Assembly: GCA_013151705.1 (NCBI GenBank)
Contig: JAADHT010000072.1
Span: forward strand, 1 to 9,658
Source: Kiritimatiellota bacterium
GTDB taxonomy: Bacteria; Verrucomicrobiota; Lentisphaeria; Victivallales; JAADHT01
Direction: 5' to 3'
DNA: 9,658 nt
Notes under the pieces: model-generated
Told to the model about the DNA's origin: nothing
The model's database searches: none
Seen by the model: the letters and a program-made list of their open reading frames with translations, nothing else
Shown here: one piece after another, positions 1 through 5,539 of the stretch
How positions within the stretch are numbered: the stretch's first letter is position 1
How the letters are laid out: the number at the start of each line of letters is the position of its first letter
Translations under genes and position numbers: made by a program

Positions 1-174
1 GTGTTTCACTTAAAACTTAGCTATGACCGCGTTCTCACGGCGCCAAGGCGCTCCGTGAGAACGCAGTCACGGGCGAGAGCCTTTCGGGCTTCAGCGTCCG
101 ACGACGACGATACTCATATCGCCTTTCGCCGGCGGGAATTCGAACCCGACTGGTGCGTGACACCGACGTTTTGA
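1..174 (+). CDS. Possible C-terminal tail of a gene entering from the left (uncertain)
   Basis: Frame 1 is open from the first base to a TGA at 172-174, giving 57 codons with no start in the window. The translation is rich in Arg, Ala and Ser and contains a run of four Asp. It matches no family I recognise, and a long hairpin lies inside it. In favour of a real gene end, the stop codon lies only 6 bases before a strong terminator stem. Against it, the composition is not protein-like and a second frame is also open over much of the interval. It could instead be structured noncoding sequence transcribed towards the terminator. Confidence 0.2.
   Translation: MFHLKLSYDRVLTAPRRSVRTQSRARAFRASASDDDDTHIAFRRREFEPDWCVTPTF
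24..69. repeat. Long imperfect hairpin, 17-nt arms
   Basis: Bases 24-40 pair with 53-69 with 16 of 17 positions complementary, leaving a 12-nt loop. The core CGTTCTCACGG / CCGTGAGAACG is perfect. No T-run follows on either strand, so it is not an intrinsic terminator. It lies inside the open frame at the left edge and looks like RNA structure or a palindromic intergenic repeat. Its role is unknown. Confidence 0.6.
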
Positions 175-180
175 AATAAA

Positions 181-220
181 AAAAGAGCCGGGTGTTCTTC
201 AAAGGAAACCCGGCTCTTTT
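181..220. terminator. Strong bidirectional intrinsic terminator
   Basis: A perfect 13-bp stem (181-193 with 208-220) closes a 14-nt loop. The stem is AAAAGAGCCGGGT against its exact complement. The top strand ends in TTTT followed by ATTT. The bottom strand ends in a run of eight T from the A-run at 177-184. It would end plus-strand transcription arriving from the left edge and insulate the peptidase gene downstream. Confidence 0.88.
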
Positions 221-313
221 ATTTGACGGCGGCGAAAATAATGGAAATGGAATAAACGTTCGCTCATATATTTATAACACAAAGAATAATGGTAACCACT
301 CAGCACTTTTTTA
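221..313. other. Gene-free spacer, nothing recognised
   Basis: This AT-rich stretch follows the terminator. I see no start codon with a ribosome binding site, no convincing -35/-10 pair and no repeat, apart from an AACCACT at 294-300 that is seen again at the start of the palindromic element at 313. Confidence 0.5.
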
Positions 314-351
314 ACCACTAACGAACACTAACATACGCTAACAAAACCAAT

Positions 352-380
352 GTTTGGCGGTCCGAACCGGACCGCCAAAC
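352..380. repeat. Perfect 13-bp hairpin inside the palindromic element
   Basis: GTTTGGCGGTCCG (352-364) and its exact complement (368-380) are separated by the three bases AAC. There is no T-run on either side, so it is not a terminator. A stem this GC-rich with a 3-nt spacer would fold as RNA and could extrude as a cruciform. Confidence 0.8.
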
Positions 381-405
381 GGTGTCGCTTGAATTTAAAA
401 CGTGG

Positions 406-440
406 AACGTTTCGCCGTTCAGGTTGAACGGTGAAACATT
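406..440. repeat. 16-bp hairpin with two G-T wobble-type positions
   Basis: Bases 406-421 pair with 425-440 around a 3-nt loop (GGT). Fourteen positions are Watson-Crick. The other two become wobble pairs in RNA, as expected if RNA pairing has been kept while the sequence drifts. It is the second hairpin nested inside the 314-480 element. Confidence 0.7.
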
Positions 441-550
441 GTTTTCTCTCCGTTAGCGTTCGTTAGTGAAAGTTAGTGGTGAATAGGCAGTAAATGATTT
501 CATCTTGGCGCCCATGGCGTCTTTGGTGGTAAAAAAATTGAATTATCATG

Positions 551-559
551 GGAGAAGAG
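551..559 (+). promoter_or_regulatory. Ribosome binding site deciding the peptidase start
   Basis: The purine run GGAGAAGAG ends 6 bases before the ATG at 566. The upstream in-frame ATG at 548 overlaps this run and has no Shine-Dalgarno sequence of its own, so translation most likely begins at 566. Confidence 0.65.
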
Positions 560-565
560 ATTTTT

Positions 566-2248
566 ATGGATATTTATGGTAGGATGGAAGAGATCTGCTC
601 TGATTCGGAGTTTCAGGAAGAGATTATCGCTTTTTTAACGGAGATTTGCGAGATAGACACGACGCCGAACGCGGATGTCTCCGTTATGCGCGAGAAAGAG
701 ACAGCGGTCTTCGAGATACTGGAGAAACGTTTGCTGGCTTTGACTTCCATAGGTGGTACAACGGAGCGCAAACCCGTAAACCCGGCGATAAAAGATCATC
801 CGGCATTTTCATTGCTGCATTTTACGAAGACCAAAGAGCGGCCAGAGGGGCTTTCAGCCGAAGAGGTTTACGATGGGCGTTTCAATCTGCTTTTCACGCT
901 TGACGGCGAATCATCGGCCAGTGGACGAAACACCGCTATGAACGCGCACATAGACGTGGTGGCGCCGTTTATTCCGCCCAAAAGGGAAGGCGACAAGCTT
1001 TTCGGCCGCGGCAGCATAGACGACAAAGGCGCGGTCGCCGCTATGATCGGCGCTTTGAAAGTGCTCAACTCGCTTTCCGCGGAAGGTCTCGTCGAATTGA
1101 AAAACAAATTGACGGCGATGTTCGTGATAGAAGAGGAGACTGGCGGAAATGGTTCGCTCTCGCTCGCTCGCGACCGCGAACTGAAAAAGCGTTACGATTC
1201 GATCATGGTTCTGGAATGCGCCGACAATCGAGTCTATCCGGCGAACCGCGGCGCAGTGTGGTTCAAATGCGCGCTTTCCGCGGTGTCGGACGCGTCCGTT
1301 CCATTGCTGGAAACAATTGTTTTCGCGATTCTCGCGGCCCGCGCCGAGGGAGCGGTGGTCAAAAGCGAATCGGAACATGCGTTGTTCCCGCATCGGCCGG
1401 TTCAAACCTGCAACGGTATCATCGGTCCTTTCGGAGAGCACCCGTCCCGCATATGCGGGCAGGTGGTGTTCGAGCTCAAATGCGACGCGCTGGAGGAATC
1501 CGCTATAGTCGCGGAAATCGACGATGCCATCGCTGAATACATCTCGCTCTACGGGGACAAGACCCTTGAAACCGATCCGGCGACGAACAAACCCAAAGTT
1601 GAGCGTCATTACGAGATTTCCGCGGTTTCCGCGGGAGCGTTCAAAATAACGGTCAACGGTTCCACGGGACACATGGGATCGATTCTCGAGAATGACGACG
1701 CCATATTGAAATTCGCGCATATCGCGAGGAATTTCATCGAGCTGAAATACTCGAAAAGTTTGGCGTTGGAGCTTTCTTTGGAGAACTTCGACTCATCCAA
1801 AGAGCTGGAACTCGAGGGTGGACAGGGGTTTCTGCCGACCCATCCAATCGAACAGATAATGAGCCGCATAGAAAACGCCTTCAAAGAGGGCGTGAAAGAG
1901 TATCTCGAGCTGTCGGGCGCCTCCTCCGGCTCGATCCGCGTGAAAGTCTCCTACGACAAACTGCACAACGCCGCCTTCGATGGCGATCCGAACTCCGAAT
2001 CGTTCATCAACGCGAAATCCGCGGGCGTCAAAGCCGGAATGATCGCGGAGGATGCCGAGATAAGAGGATGGGACGTTTCATGCGACGCCAGATTGTTCGC
2101 CACGGAGTATCCCGGCATGCCGGTGATAACATCCGGTCCCGGCGCGTTGAAGTACGCTCACGCCGACAACGAAAACCTCCATATCCCCGATCTGTTCAAA
2201 TCAATCCGTTTTCTCGTGGATTTTATTCTAAAAGAGACTGGAAGTTGA
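566..2248 (+). CDS. M20-type zinc metallopeptidase (amidohydrolase/dipeptidase superfamily)
   Basis: A 560-residue cytoplasmic protein of the M20 clan (ArgE/DapE/CPG2/PepV type), expected to hydrolyse a peptide or N-acyl amino-acid bond with two metal ions. All core motifs are visible, numbered from the 566 start: NAHID with metal ligand H128 and D130; GRGSIDDKG with bridging D152; IEEETGG with general base E190 and metal ligand E191; LECAD with the next ligand (E217, or possibly D220); and the late AHADNE with H532, N535 and E536. The GHMG motif (H369) lies in the lid/dimerisation domain, which spans roughly 225-495. The protein is longer than the usual 350-480 residues, mostly because of an enlarged lid and a longer N-terminus. 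No signal peptide is visible. An in-frame ATG at 548 would add 6 residues. The substrate cannot be read from sequence. The gene is convergent with the next one, 31 bases apart, with no obvious terminator between. Confidence 0.9.
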   Translation: MDIYGRMEEICSDSEFQEEIIAFLTEICEIDTTPNADVSVMREKETAVFEILEKRLLALTSIGGTTERKPVNPAIKDHPAFSLLHFTKTKERPEGLSAEEVYDGRFNLLFTLDGESSASGRNTAMNAHIDVVAPFIPPKREGDKLFGRGSIDDKGAVAAMIGALKVLNSLSAEGLVELKNKLTAMFVIEEETGGNGSLSLARDRELKKRYDSIMVLECADNRVYPANRGAVWFKCALSAVSDASVPLLETIVFAILAARAEGAVVKSESEHALFPHRPVQTCNGIIGPFGEHPSRICGQVVFELKCDALEESAIVAEIDDAIAEYISLYGDKTLETDPATNKPKVERHYEISAVSAGAFKITVNGSTGHMGSILENDDAILKFAHIARNFIELKYSKSLALELSLENFDSSKELELEGGQGFLPTHPIEQIMSRIENAFKEGVKEYLELSGASSGSIRVKVSYDKLHNAAFDGDPNSESFINAKSAGVKAGMIAEDAEIRGWDVSCDARLFATEYPGMPVITSGPGALKYAHADNENLHIPDLFKSIRFLVDFILKETGS

Positions 2249-2279
2249 AAAGGGGCTCCGTTTGGTTTAGAGATGTTTA

Positions 2280-3356
2280 TTAAATTGTGAGAGTTTGCCG
2301 TACTTCGTCGCAGGCCTCGAAAAACGCCGCCACATTTTCGGGTGGCACCTCCGGCTCCAGCACATGGGTCGGGGAGAGCGTCAAACCACCGTTCAACGCG
2401 TCAAGCTCGTCGCACCACTCCCGGACTTTCGCGCGGACATCGTCGGGTGTTCCGAACGGAAAGGTCGTTTGAGTTCCCATGCAACCGTCGAAGGCGAGAT
2501 TCCTTCCATAGCGTTTTCTCAATTTCACCGGGTCAAGGCATTCAGGCTGGACAGGGTTGAGAATGTCCACTCCGATCTCAATCAAATCGTCTATGATGTC
2601 CTCGATGTTGCCGTCGGAATGGTACCATATTTTTATATCCGGCTTTATCTCCTTGGCGGCGGCGTAAACCTTCGCCCATCTTGATTTCATCACATCTCGC
2701 CACAAATCTATTTGAAACATCATGGAATTCTGGTTCGCCACGTCGTCTCCGGTTATCAATACATCGACCCCGGCTTTCGCCGCGGCTACGGCGTTGCGCA
2801 GATTGTTTTCGTAAAATTTTTCGAGAACGAATTCCGCCCAATCCCTATTCGTCATCAAATCTATCAGAAACGGCTCGTATCCGCGCACTTCCCACGCCGA
2901 TTCGTACATGTGTCCGATATGCCCCGACACGACGTTCCCCGCGGCATGTCCTTCGGCGACAACCTTCCGCAATTCCTCGTCACTCCACCCCTCGTTGCAT
3001 GGAAACGGATAGGCCTCGATCTCCTCGAAGGTGTCGGCGTTTTTCAACGGACTGATGAATTCCGTGAAATGGTGGAACCCGCATCCTTGATGCCCGCATC
3101 CGTTGCCGTCAATGTAAAACCCGTTTTCACCGACCTCGTATTCCGGAAAATAGACGCTGTAATCCGGAGCCACGTAATCCTCCGGCGGTCGCATGAGGGA
3201 GCTGACTGGAACATCCATGTCGTAAAATTCGATGGGATCGCATCCCAGAAATTCGGTCATCGTTTTCCGCATGTCCTTGACGTAATTCGCGAATCTCGGA
3301 ACCCTGTCGACTTTTTCGAAATTAACAAACGCTTGAAACCTTTCCAACTTGTTCAT
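2280..3356 (-). CDS. Uroporphyrinogen decarboxylase (UroD) superfamily protein, probable methyltransferase-like
   Basis: A 358-residue soluble protein of the URO-D/MtaA/CmuA superfamily (HemE-like TIM barrel). Seen in sequence: an N-terminal start typical of the non-haem branch (ERFQAFVNFEKVDRVP, 5-20), GHIGHMYESAW (145-155), ITGDDVANQN (201-210), WYHSDGNI (244-251) followed by IGVDILNPVQP (261-271), FDGCMGTQTTFPFGTP (289-304) and SPTHVLEPEVPPENV (328-342). Corrinoid-dependent members of the MtaA/CmuA branch bind zinc through His-x-Cys. Here the equivalent is H246-S-D248, so the second position is Asp. A Cys/His-rich loop (C87, H89, C92, H95, H96) is also present. No corrinoid protein or haem gene is nearby, so a haem role is unlikely. 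A strong AAGGAAGT Shine-Dalgarno (3361-3368) precedes the start by 4 bases. The divergent AraC regulator probably controls this gene (inference). Confidence 0.85.
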   Translation of the reverse strand: MNKLERFQAFVNFEKVDRVPRFANYVKDMRKTMTEFLGCDPIEFYDMDVPVSSLMRPPEDYVAPDYSVYFPEYEVGENGFYIDGNGCGHQGCGFHHFTEFISPLKNADTFEEIEAYPFPCNEGWSDEELRKVVAEGHAAGNVVSGHIGHMYESAWEVRGYEPFLIDLMTNRDWAEFVLEKFYENNLRNAVAAAKAGVDVLITGDDVANQNSMMFQIDLWRDVMKSRWAKVYAAAKEIKPDIKIWYHSDGNIEDIIDDLIEIGVDILNPVQPECLDPVKLRKRYGRNLAFDGCMGTQTTFPFGTPDDVRAKVREWCDELDALNGGLTLSPTHVLEPEVPPENVAAFFEACDEVRQTLTI

Positions 3357-3417
3357 ATCAACTTCCTTTTTTTAACGGGGTCAATGACATCAAACCGAAA
3401 TAATCATCAAAATTACA

Positions 3418-3444
3418 GTTATATGGTTTGACAATGAGTTTCAA
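3418..3444 (-). promoter_or_regulatory. Possible promoter for the UroD-like gene
   Basis: On the minus strand TTGAAA (3439-3444) and TATAAC (3418-3423) are 15 bp apart, which is short for sigma-70. It overlaps the divergent regulator promoter, so the two could interfere or be co-controlled. Weak evidence. Confidence 0.3.
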
Positions 3445-3455
3445 GAGAATATAAT
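3428..3455 (+). promoter_or_regulatory. Consensus sigma-70 promoter for the AraC-family regulator
   Basis: TTGACA (3428-3433) is followed after 16 bp by TATAAT (3450-3455), both perfect consensus hexamers. Transcription would begin near 3462, about 30 bases before the start codon. An AT-rich palindrome ATCAT-TAT-ATGAT (3457-3469) sits at the expected start point. A TCAAACC/GGTTTGA inverted pair (3390-3396 and 3425-3431) overlaps the -35. Both are candidate operator sites, perhaps for autoregulation. Confidence 0.75.
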
Positions 3456-3492
3456 AATCATTATATGATATTAAAAATCAGAAGGTGCGATT

Positions 3493-4347
3493 ATGGCGAG
3501 ATGGAGTGTTGACTTTCAGGTGTACAATGCCGTCGAAGGTTTTCCGTATCCCAAGCATATCGAGATGGAAACGCGGGATTCGCCATCTTATCATTGCGAG
3601 GGACGCTTGCGACCTCCCAGCGACGCCGTTTTGTTCGTTCACACACTTTCGGGTAGAGGTCAGTTCGGTGTTGATTCCGAGTTTTTCGATTTGCCGGCCG
3701 GCACCGCGTTTTTAGCGAAATCCAGCGATCCGCGCGTGGAATGGCGTTTTCCGGAAAACGGCTCGATCCCTTGGACCTTCATTTGGATGTCCATGTTCGG
3801 AAAAAGCGCTTTGGCGATGTGCGATGGATTGGTAGCGAAACACGGGCACGTCTATTCTGTGGGGAATGATCATCCCCTAATCGCCAGACTTTTAAACTAC
3901 GGTGCGTTTGAGCGGGTCATCCACCCTTTGTCTCCGCGAGAGGGGGCGGACATCGTCCTCAACCTTCTGTGCGGACTGGCGGCTCTATTTGAAACTCCGA
4001 CCGTCTATTCCCCGAGAAGTTTGATGGTCAGGCAAGCGCAGGAGGTAATCCTCAAAGAATTGGAGACGGGCATATCCATAGCGGGCGTCGCCGAGCGGTT
4101 CAATATGTCCCGCGAGCATTTTTCGCGAATTTTCAAGGAGGAGACGAACGAGACTCCGAAGGCGTACATAGCCAGGCAGCGGATCTCGCGGGCCTGCCGA
4201 CTGCTCAGGGAGACGCGTTTGAGCTGCAAGGAGATAGCCGACTTGTTGAAATACGAAAACGCCACAAACTTCTCCAGAGCCTTCAAAAAAGTCTTGGGAT
4301 TGACTCCCCGCGAGTTTCGCGACTCCTCCGCGATGCCGCTGCTCTGA
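3493..4347 (+). CDS. AraC/XylS-family transcriptional regulator
   Basis: A 284-residue DNA-binding regulator. The C-terminal domain (about 178-275) has the two helix-turn-helix motifs of the family: first ISIAGVAERFNMSREHFSRIFK (194-215), then the second around SCKEIADLLKYENATNFSRAF (244-264), followed by the family signature GLTPREFR (269-276). The N-terminal half (about 1-165) is the variable effector domain. Its pattern, PPSDAVLFVHTLSGRGQF followed by FFDLPAGTAFLAKSSDP, fits a cupin-like AraC ligand-binding fold, often used for sugars or aromatic compounds, but the ligand cannot be told. The start is supported by GAAGG (3481-3485), 7 bases upstream, and by a consensus promoter. The gene is divergent from the UroD-like gene, which is its most likely target. 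No intrinsic terminator is obvious downstream. Confidence 0.92.
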   Translation: MARWSVDFQVYNAVEGFPYPKHIEMETRDSPSYHCEGRLRPPSDAVLFVHTLSGRGQFGVDSEFFDLPAGTAFLAKSSDPRVEWRFPENGSIPWTFIWMSMFGKSALAMCDGLVAKHGHVYSVGNDHPLIARLLNYGAFERVIHPLSPREGADIVLNLLCGLAALFETPTVYSPRSLMVRQAQEVILKELETGISIAGVAERFNMSREHFSRIFKEETNETPKAYIARQRISRACRLLRETRLSCKEIADLLKYENATNFSRAFKKVLGLTPREFRDSSAMPLL

Positions 4348-4375
4348 TTAAAATATCCCGTGAAGGAGGGCTGTC

Positions 4376-4393
4376 TCGCCGACACGTCGGCGA
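4376..4393. repeat. 18-bp GC-rich palindrome after the regulator gene
   Basis: TCGCCGAC and GTCGGCGA are perfect complements around the two bases AC. It sits 28 bases after the regulator's stop codon. No T-run follows on either strand, so it does not fit an intrinsic terminator. It could be an operator or a short RNA hairpin. The rest of 4348-4581 has no gene that I can support. Confidence 0.5.
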
Positions 4394-4464
4394 AATGACT
4401 CTACTCGCGAAACGGTGCCGAAGAGAATATTCAATGGTGGAGTGAGACAAATTTAAACCAGGAG

Positions 4465-4493
4465 TTGACAAATTTCGTTACACTTTATTATAA
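4465..4493 (+). promoter_or_regulatory. Orphan promoter-like site
   Basis: TTGACA (4465-4470) is followed by TATTAT (4486-4491, 15-bp spacing) or TTATAA (4488-4493, 17-bp spacing). It points right, towards the 3' end of a gene on the opposite strand, and no plus-strand ORF follows. If active it would make a short noncoding or antisense transcript. It may also be chance in AT-rich DNA. Confidence 0.3.
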
Positions 4494-4534
4494 GGAAGAG
4501 CGGAATAAGCGACCTAACACCCAAGGGACACTCT

Positions 4535-4569
4535 GAACGTCGAACATCCAACATCGAATTTCGAATGAA
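4535..4569. repeat. Degenerate 7-nt tandem repeat, five units
   Basis: Successive heptamers read GAACGTC, GAACATC, CAACATC, GAATTTC, GAATGAA. The A at the third position is constant and NAAYNTC is the core of the first four. The array lies between the orphan promoter-like site and the hydrolase stop codon, on noncoding DNA. It resembles the short intergenic repeats seen in some environmental bacterial genomes. I cannot confirm copies elsewhere. Confidence 0.5.
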
Positions 4570-4581
4570 AAACCATTAGCG

Positions 4582-5430
4582 TCACTCGTCCGCCGTTTTC
4601 GGTTTCACGGACGCGACGAACTCGCCTAGTCGCTTCCAATACTCACTTCCCGCCTTGAATTCCACATTGTTGTGGCCGGCGTCGTTCAACCAATAGAACG
4701 ATTTCGGGGATTTCGCCTTTTCGTACAACGCCTCGCCATGGAAGAACGGAATGATCTTATCAAGTTTTCCGTGAATGAAGAAAACGGGACATTCAATATC
4801 ATTCACGATGGCGAGGTTGTCAAATTTGTCGAACGGGAGTATTTTCACTTTCGAGACGATCCGGAAGACCGACATGAACGCGCTTTCCAGAATGAGCGCG
4901 GCGACTTTGTGGTCATGCGCGAGTTTCGCGGACGGCCCTCCGCCGATCGAGCGTCCCCAGACGATTATCTTATCGTCCGGCACTCCTTTTTCCCGCAGAT
5001 GGCGGTACGCCGCCTCGGCGGCGGCGTTGACCGAGTGTTCCGAGGGCGTTCCGGAGCTGGTGCCGTATCCGGGATAGTCGTACGCCAGAAGAGAGCATTC
5101 CAGCTTTTCCGGAATACTTTCCAGGAAATCCGCAATCAACCCCAAATCGGTTCCGTTGCCGTGGCTGAAAAGCACCCAGAAATTCGAATCGACGGATTGT
5201 ACCTCCCGGATCGCGATTAAATTCCCGTCCTCCGATTTTATCCTAGGATGTTCCGGAGAATCAACGTACGAAGGGGTTGGCGCTGGAAAGATGATGGGAT
5301 TCGAGAAAAAAACGGCGACGACGACAAGCAGAAGATACAAACCTACGACAACGCTTAAAAGCATCATTCCCAACCTCCGAAATATTTTGGAGAACAACGA
5401 CCGTCGTTTTCTCTTTGAATCACGCATCAT
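4582..5430 (-). CDS. Membrane-anchored alpha/beta hydrolase (Bem46/ABHD13-like)
   Basis: A 282-residue serine hydrolase. A basic N-terminus (DSKRKRRSLFSKIFRR, 4-19) precedes one hydrophobic segment (about 21-42), predicting a single N-terminal membrane anchor with the catalytic domain outside the cytoplasm. The alpha/beta-hydrolase core shows the oxyanion strand LFSHGNG (87-93), a YDYPGYGTSSG loop (117-127), the nucleophile elbow GRSIGG with S161, the acid D224 in HGKLDKIIP, and the catalytic H253 in AGHNN. The triad is therefore complete. Family members are esterases, lipases or acyl-protein thioesterases, and the substrate here is unknown. A Shine-Dalgarno AAAGGAA lies 5 bases before the first of two adjacent ATG codons. 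It is the last gene of the minus-strand group, 109 bases after the recombinase gene. Confidence 0.87.
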   Translation of the reverse strand: MMRDSKRKRRSLFSKIFRRLGMMLLSVVVGLYLLLVVVAVFFSNPIIFPAPTPSYVDSPEHPRIKSEDGNLIAIREVQSVDSNFWVLFSHGNGTDLGLIADFLESIPEKLECSLLAYDYPGYGTSSGTPSEHSVNAAAEAAYRHLREKGVPDDKIIVWGRSIGGGPSAKLAHDHKVAALILESAFMSVFRIVSKVKILPFDKFDNLAIVNDIECPVFFIHGKLDKIIPFFHGEALYEKAKSPKSFYWLNDAGHNNVEFKAGSEYWKRLGEFVASVKPKTADE

Positions 5431-5474
5431 GCCGGTTCCTTTTATTTCAACCCTGAAGTGGTTCGGTTTTTATA

Positions 5475-5523
5475 TCCTCGGATTTCCGCAGCGGCGGATC
5501 AGCCAGGGCCGACAATCCGAGGA
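5475..5523. repeat. 10-bp inverted repeat between recombinase and hydrolase genes
   Basis: TCCTCGGATT (5475-5484) and its exact complement (5514-5523) enclose 29 bases that hold a smaller TCCGC/GCGGA hairpin. In the operon direction (minus strand) the stem is followed by an A-rich, not T-rich, sequence, so it is not a classic intrinsic terminator. It could stabilise or process the mRNA between the two genes. Confidence 0.5.
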
Positions 5524-5539
5524 ATGGTTAAAAATATTG

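Larger units (their letters stand above)
314..480. repeat. Compound palindromic element with 10-bp-spaced arm units
   Basis: The left arm holds CACTAAC (316-322), CACTAAC (326-332) and CGCTAAC (336-342), starting exactly 10 bp apart. The right arm holds GTTAGCG (452-458), GTTAGTG (462-468) and GTTAGTG (472-478), again 10 bp apart and in inverted order. The 3-nt spacers between units differ between the arms while the units match, so the arms form a 29-nt imperfect inverted repeat about 110 bp apart. Two perfect or near-perfect hairpins lie between them. One helical turn between units would place bound protein on one face of the DNA. Alternatives are a miniature mobile or intergenic repeat, or a structured leader RNA for the downstream gene. 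Confidence 0.7.

Noticed and set aside
128..150. T-arm-like GGTTCGAATTCCCG on the minus strand, suggesting a tRNA
   Set aside because: With a 7-nt T loop the fifth, wobble and second pairs fail (C opposite C). No acceptor-stem partner, anticodon arm or CCA lies at the right distance on either strand.
911..1720. 269-residue minus-strand open frame opposite the peptidase
   Set aside because: The plus-strand M20 frame holds all the family motifs. The shadow frame is Arg-rich and has no start signal or homology that I recognise.
2712..3431. 239-residue plus-strand open frame opposite the UroD-like gene
   Set aside because: It is a shadow frame that would also run into the divergent promoter region. 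The minus-strand frame carries the UroD-family motifs and a strong Shine-Dalgarno.
3446..3473. AT-rich palindromic sequence resembling a dif site for XerD
   Set aside because: It does not match the XerC/XerD 11-6-11 arm pattern (no TTATGTTAA-like arm) and is better explained as the regulator's promoter and operator region.
4376..4393. Intrinsic terminator for the AraC-family gene
   Set aside because: The stem is good but the loop is only 2-4 bases and no T-run follows on either strand.
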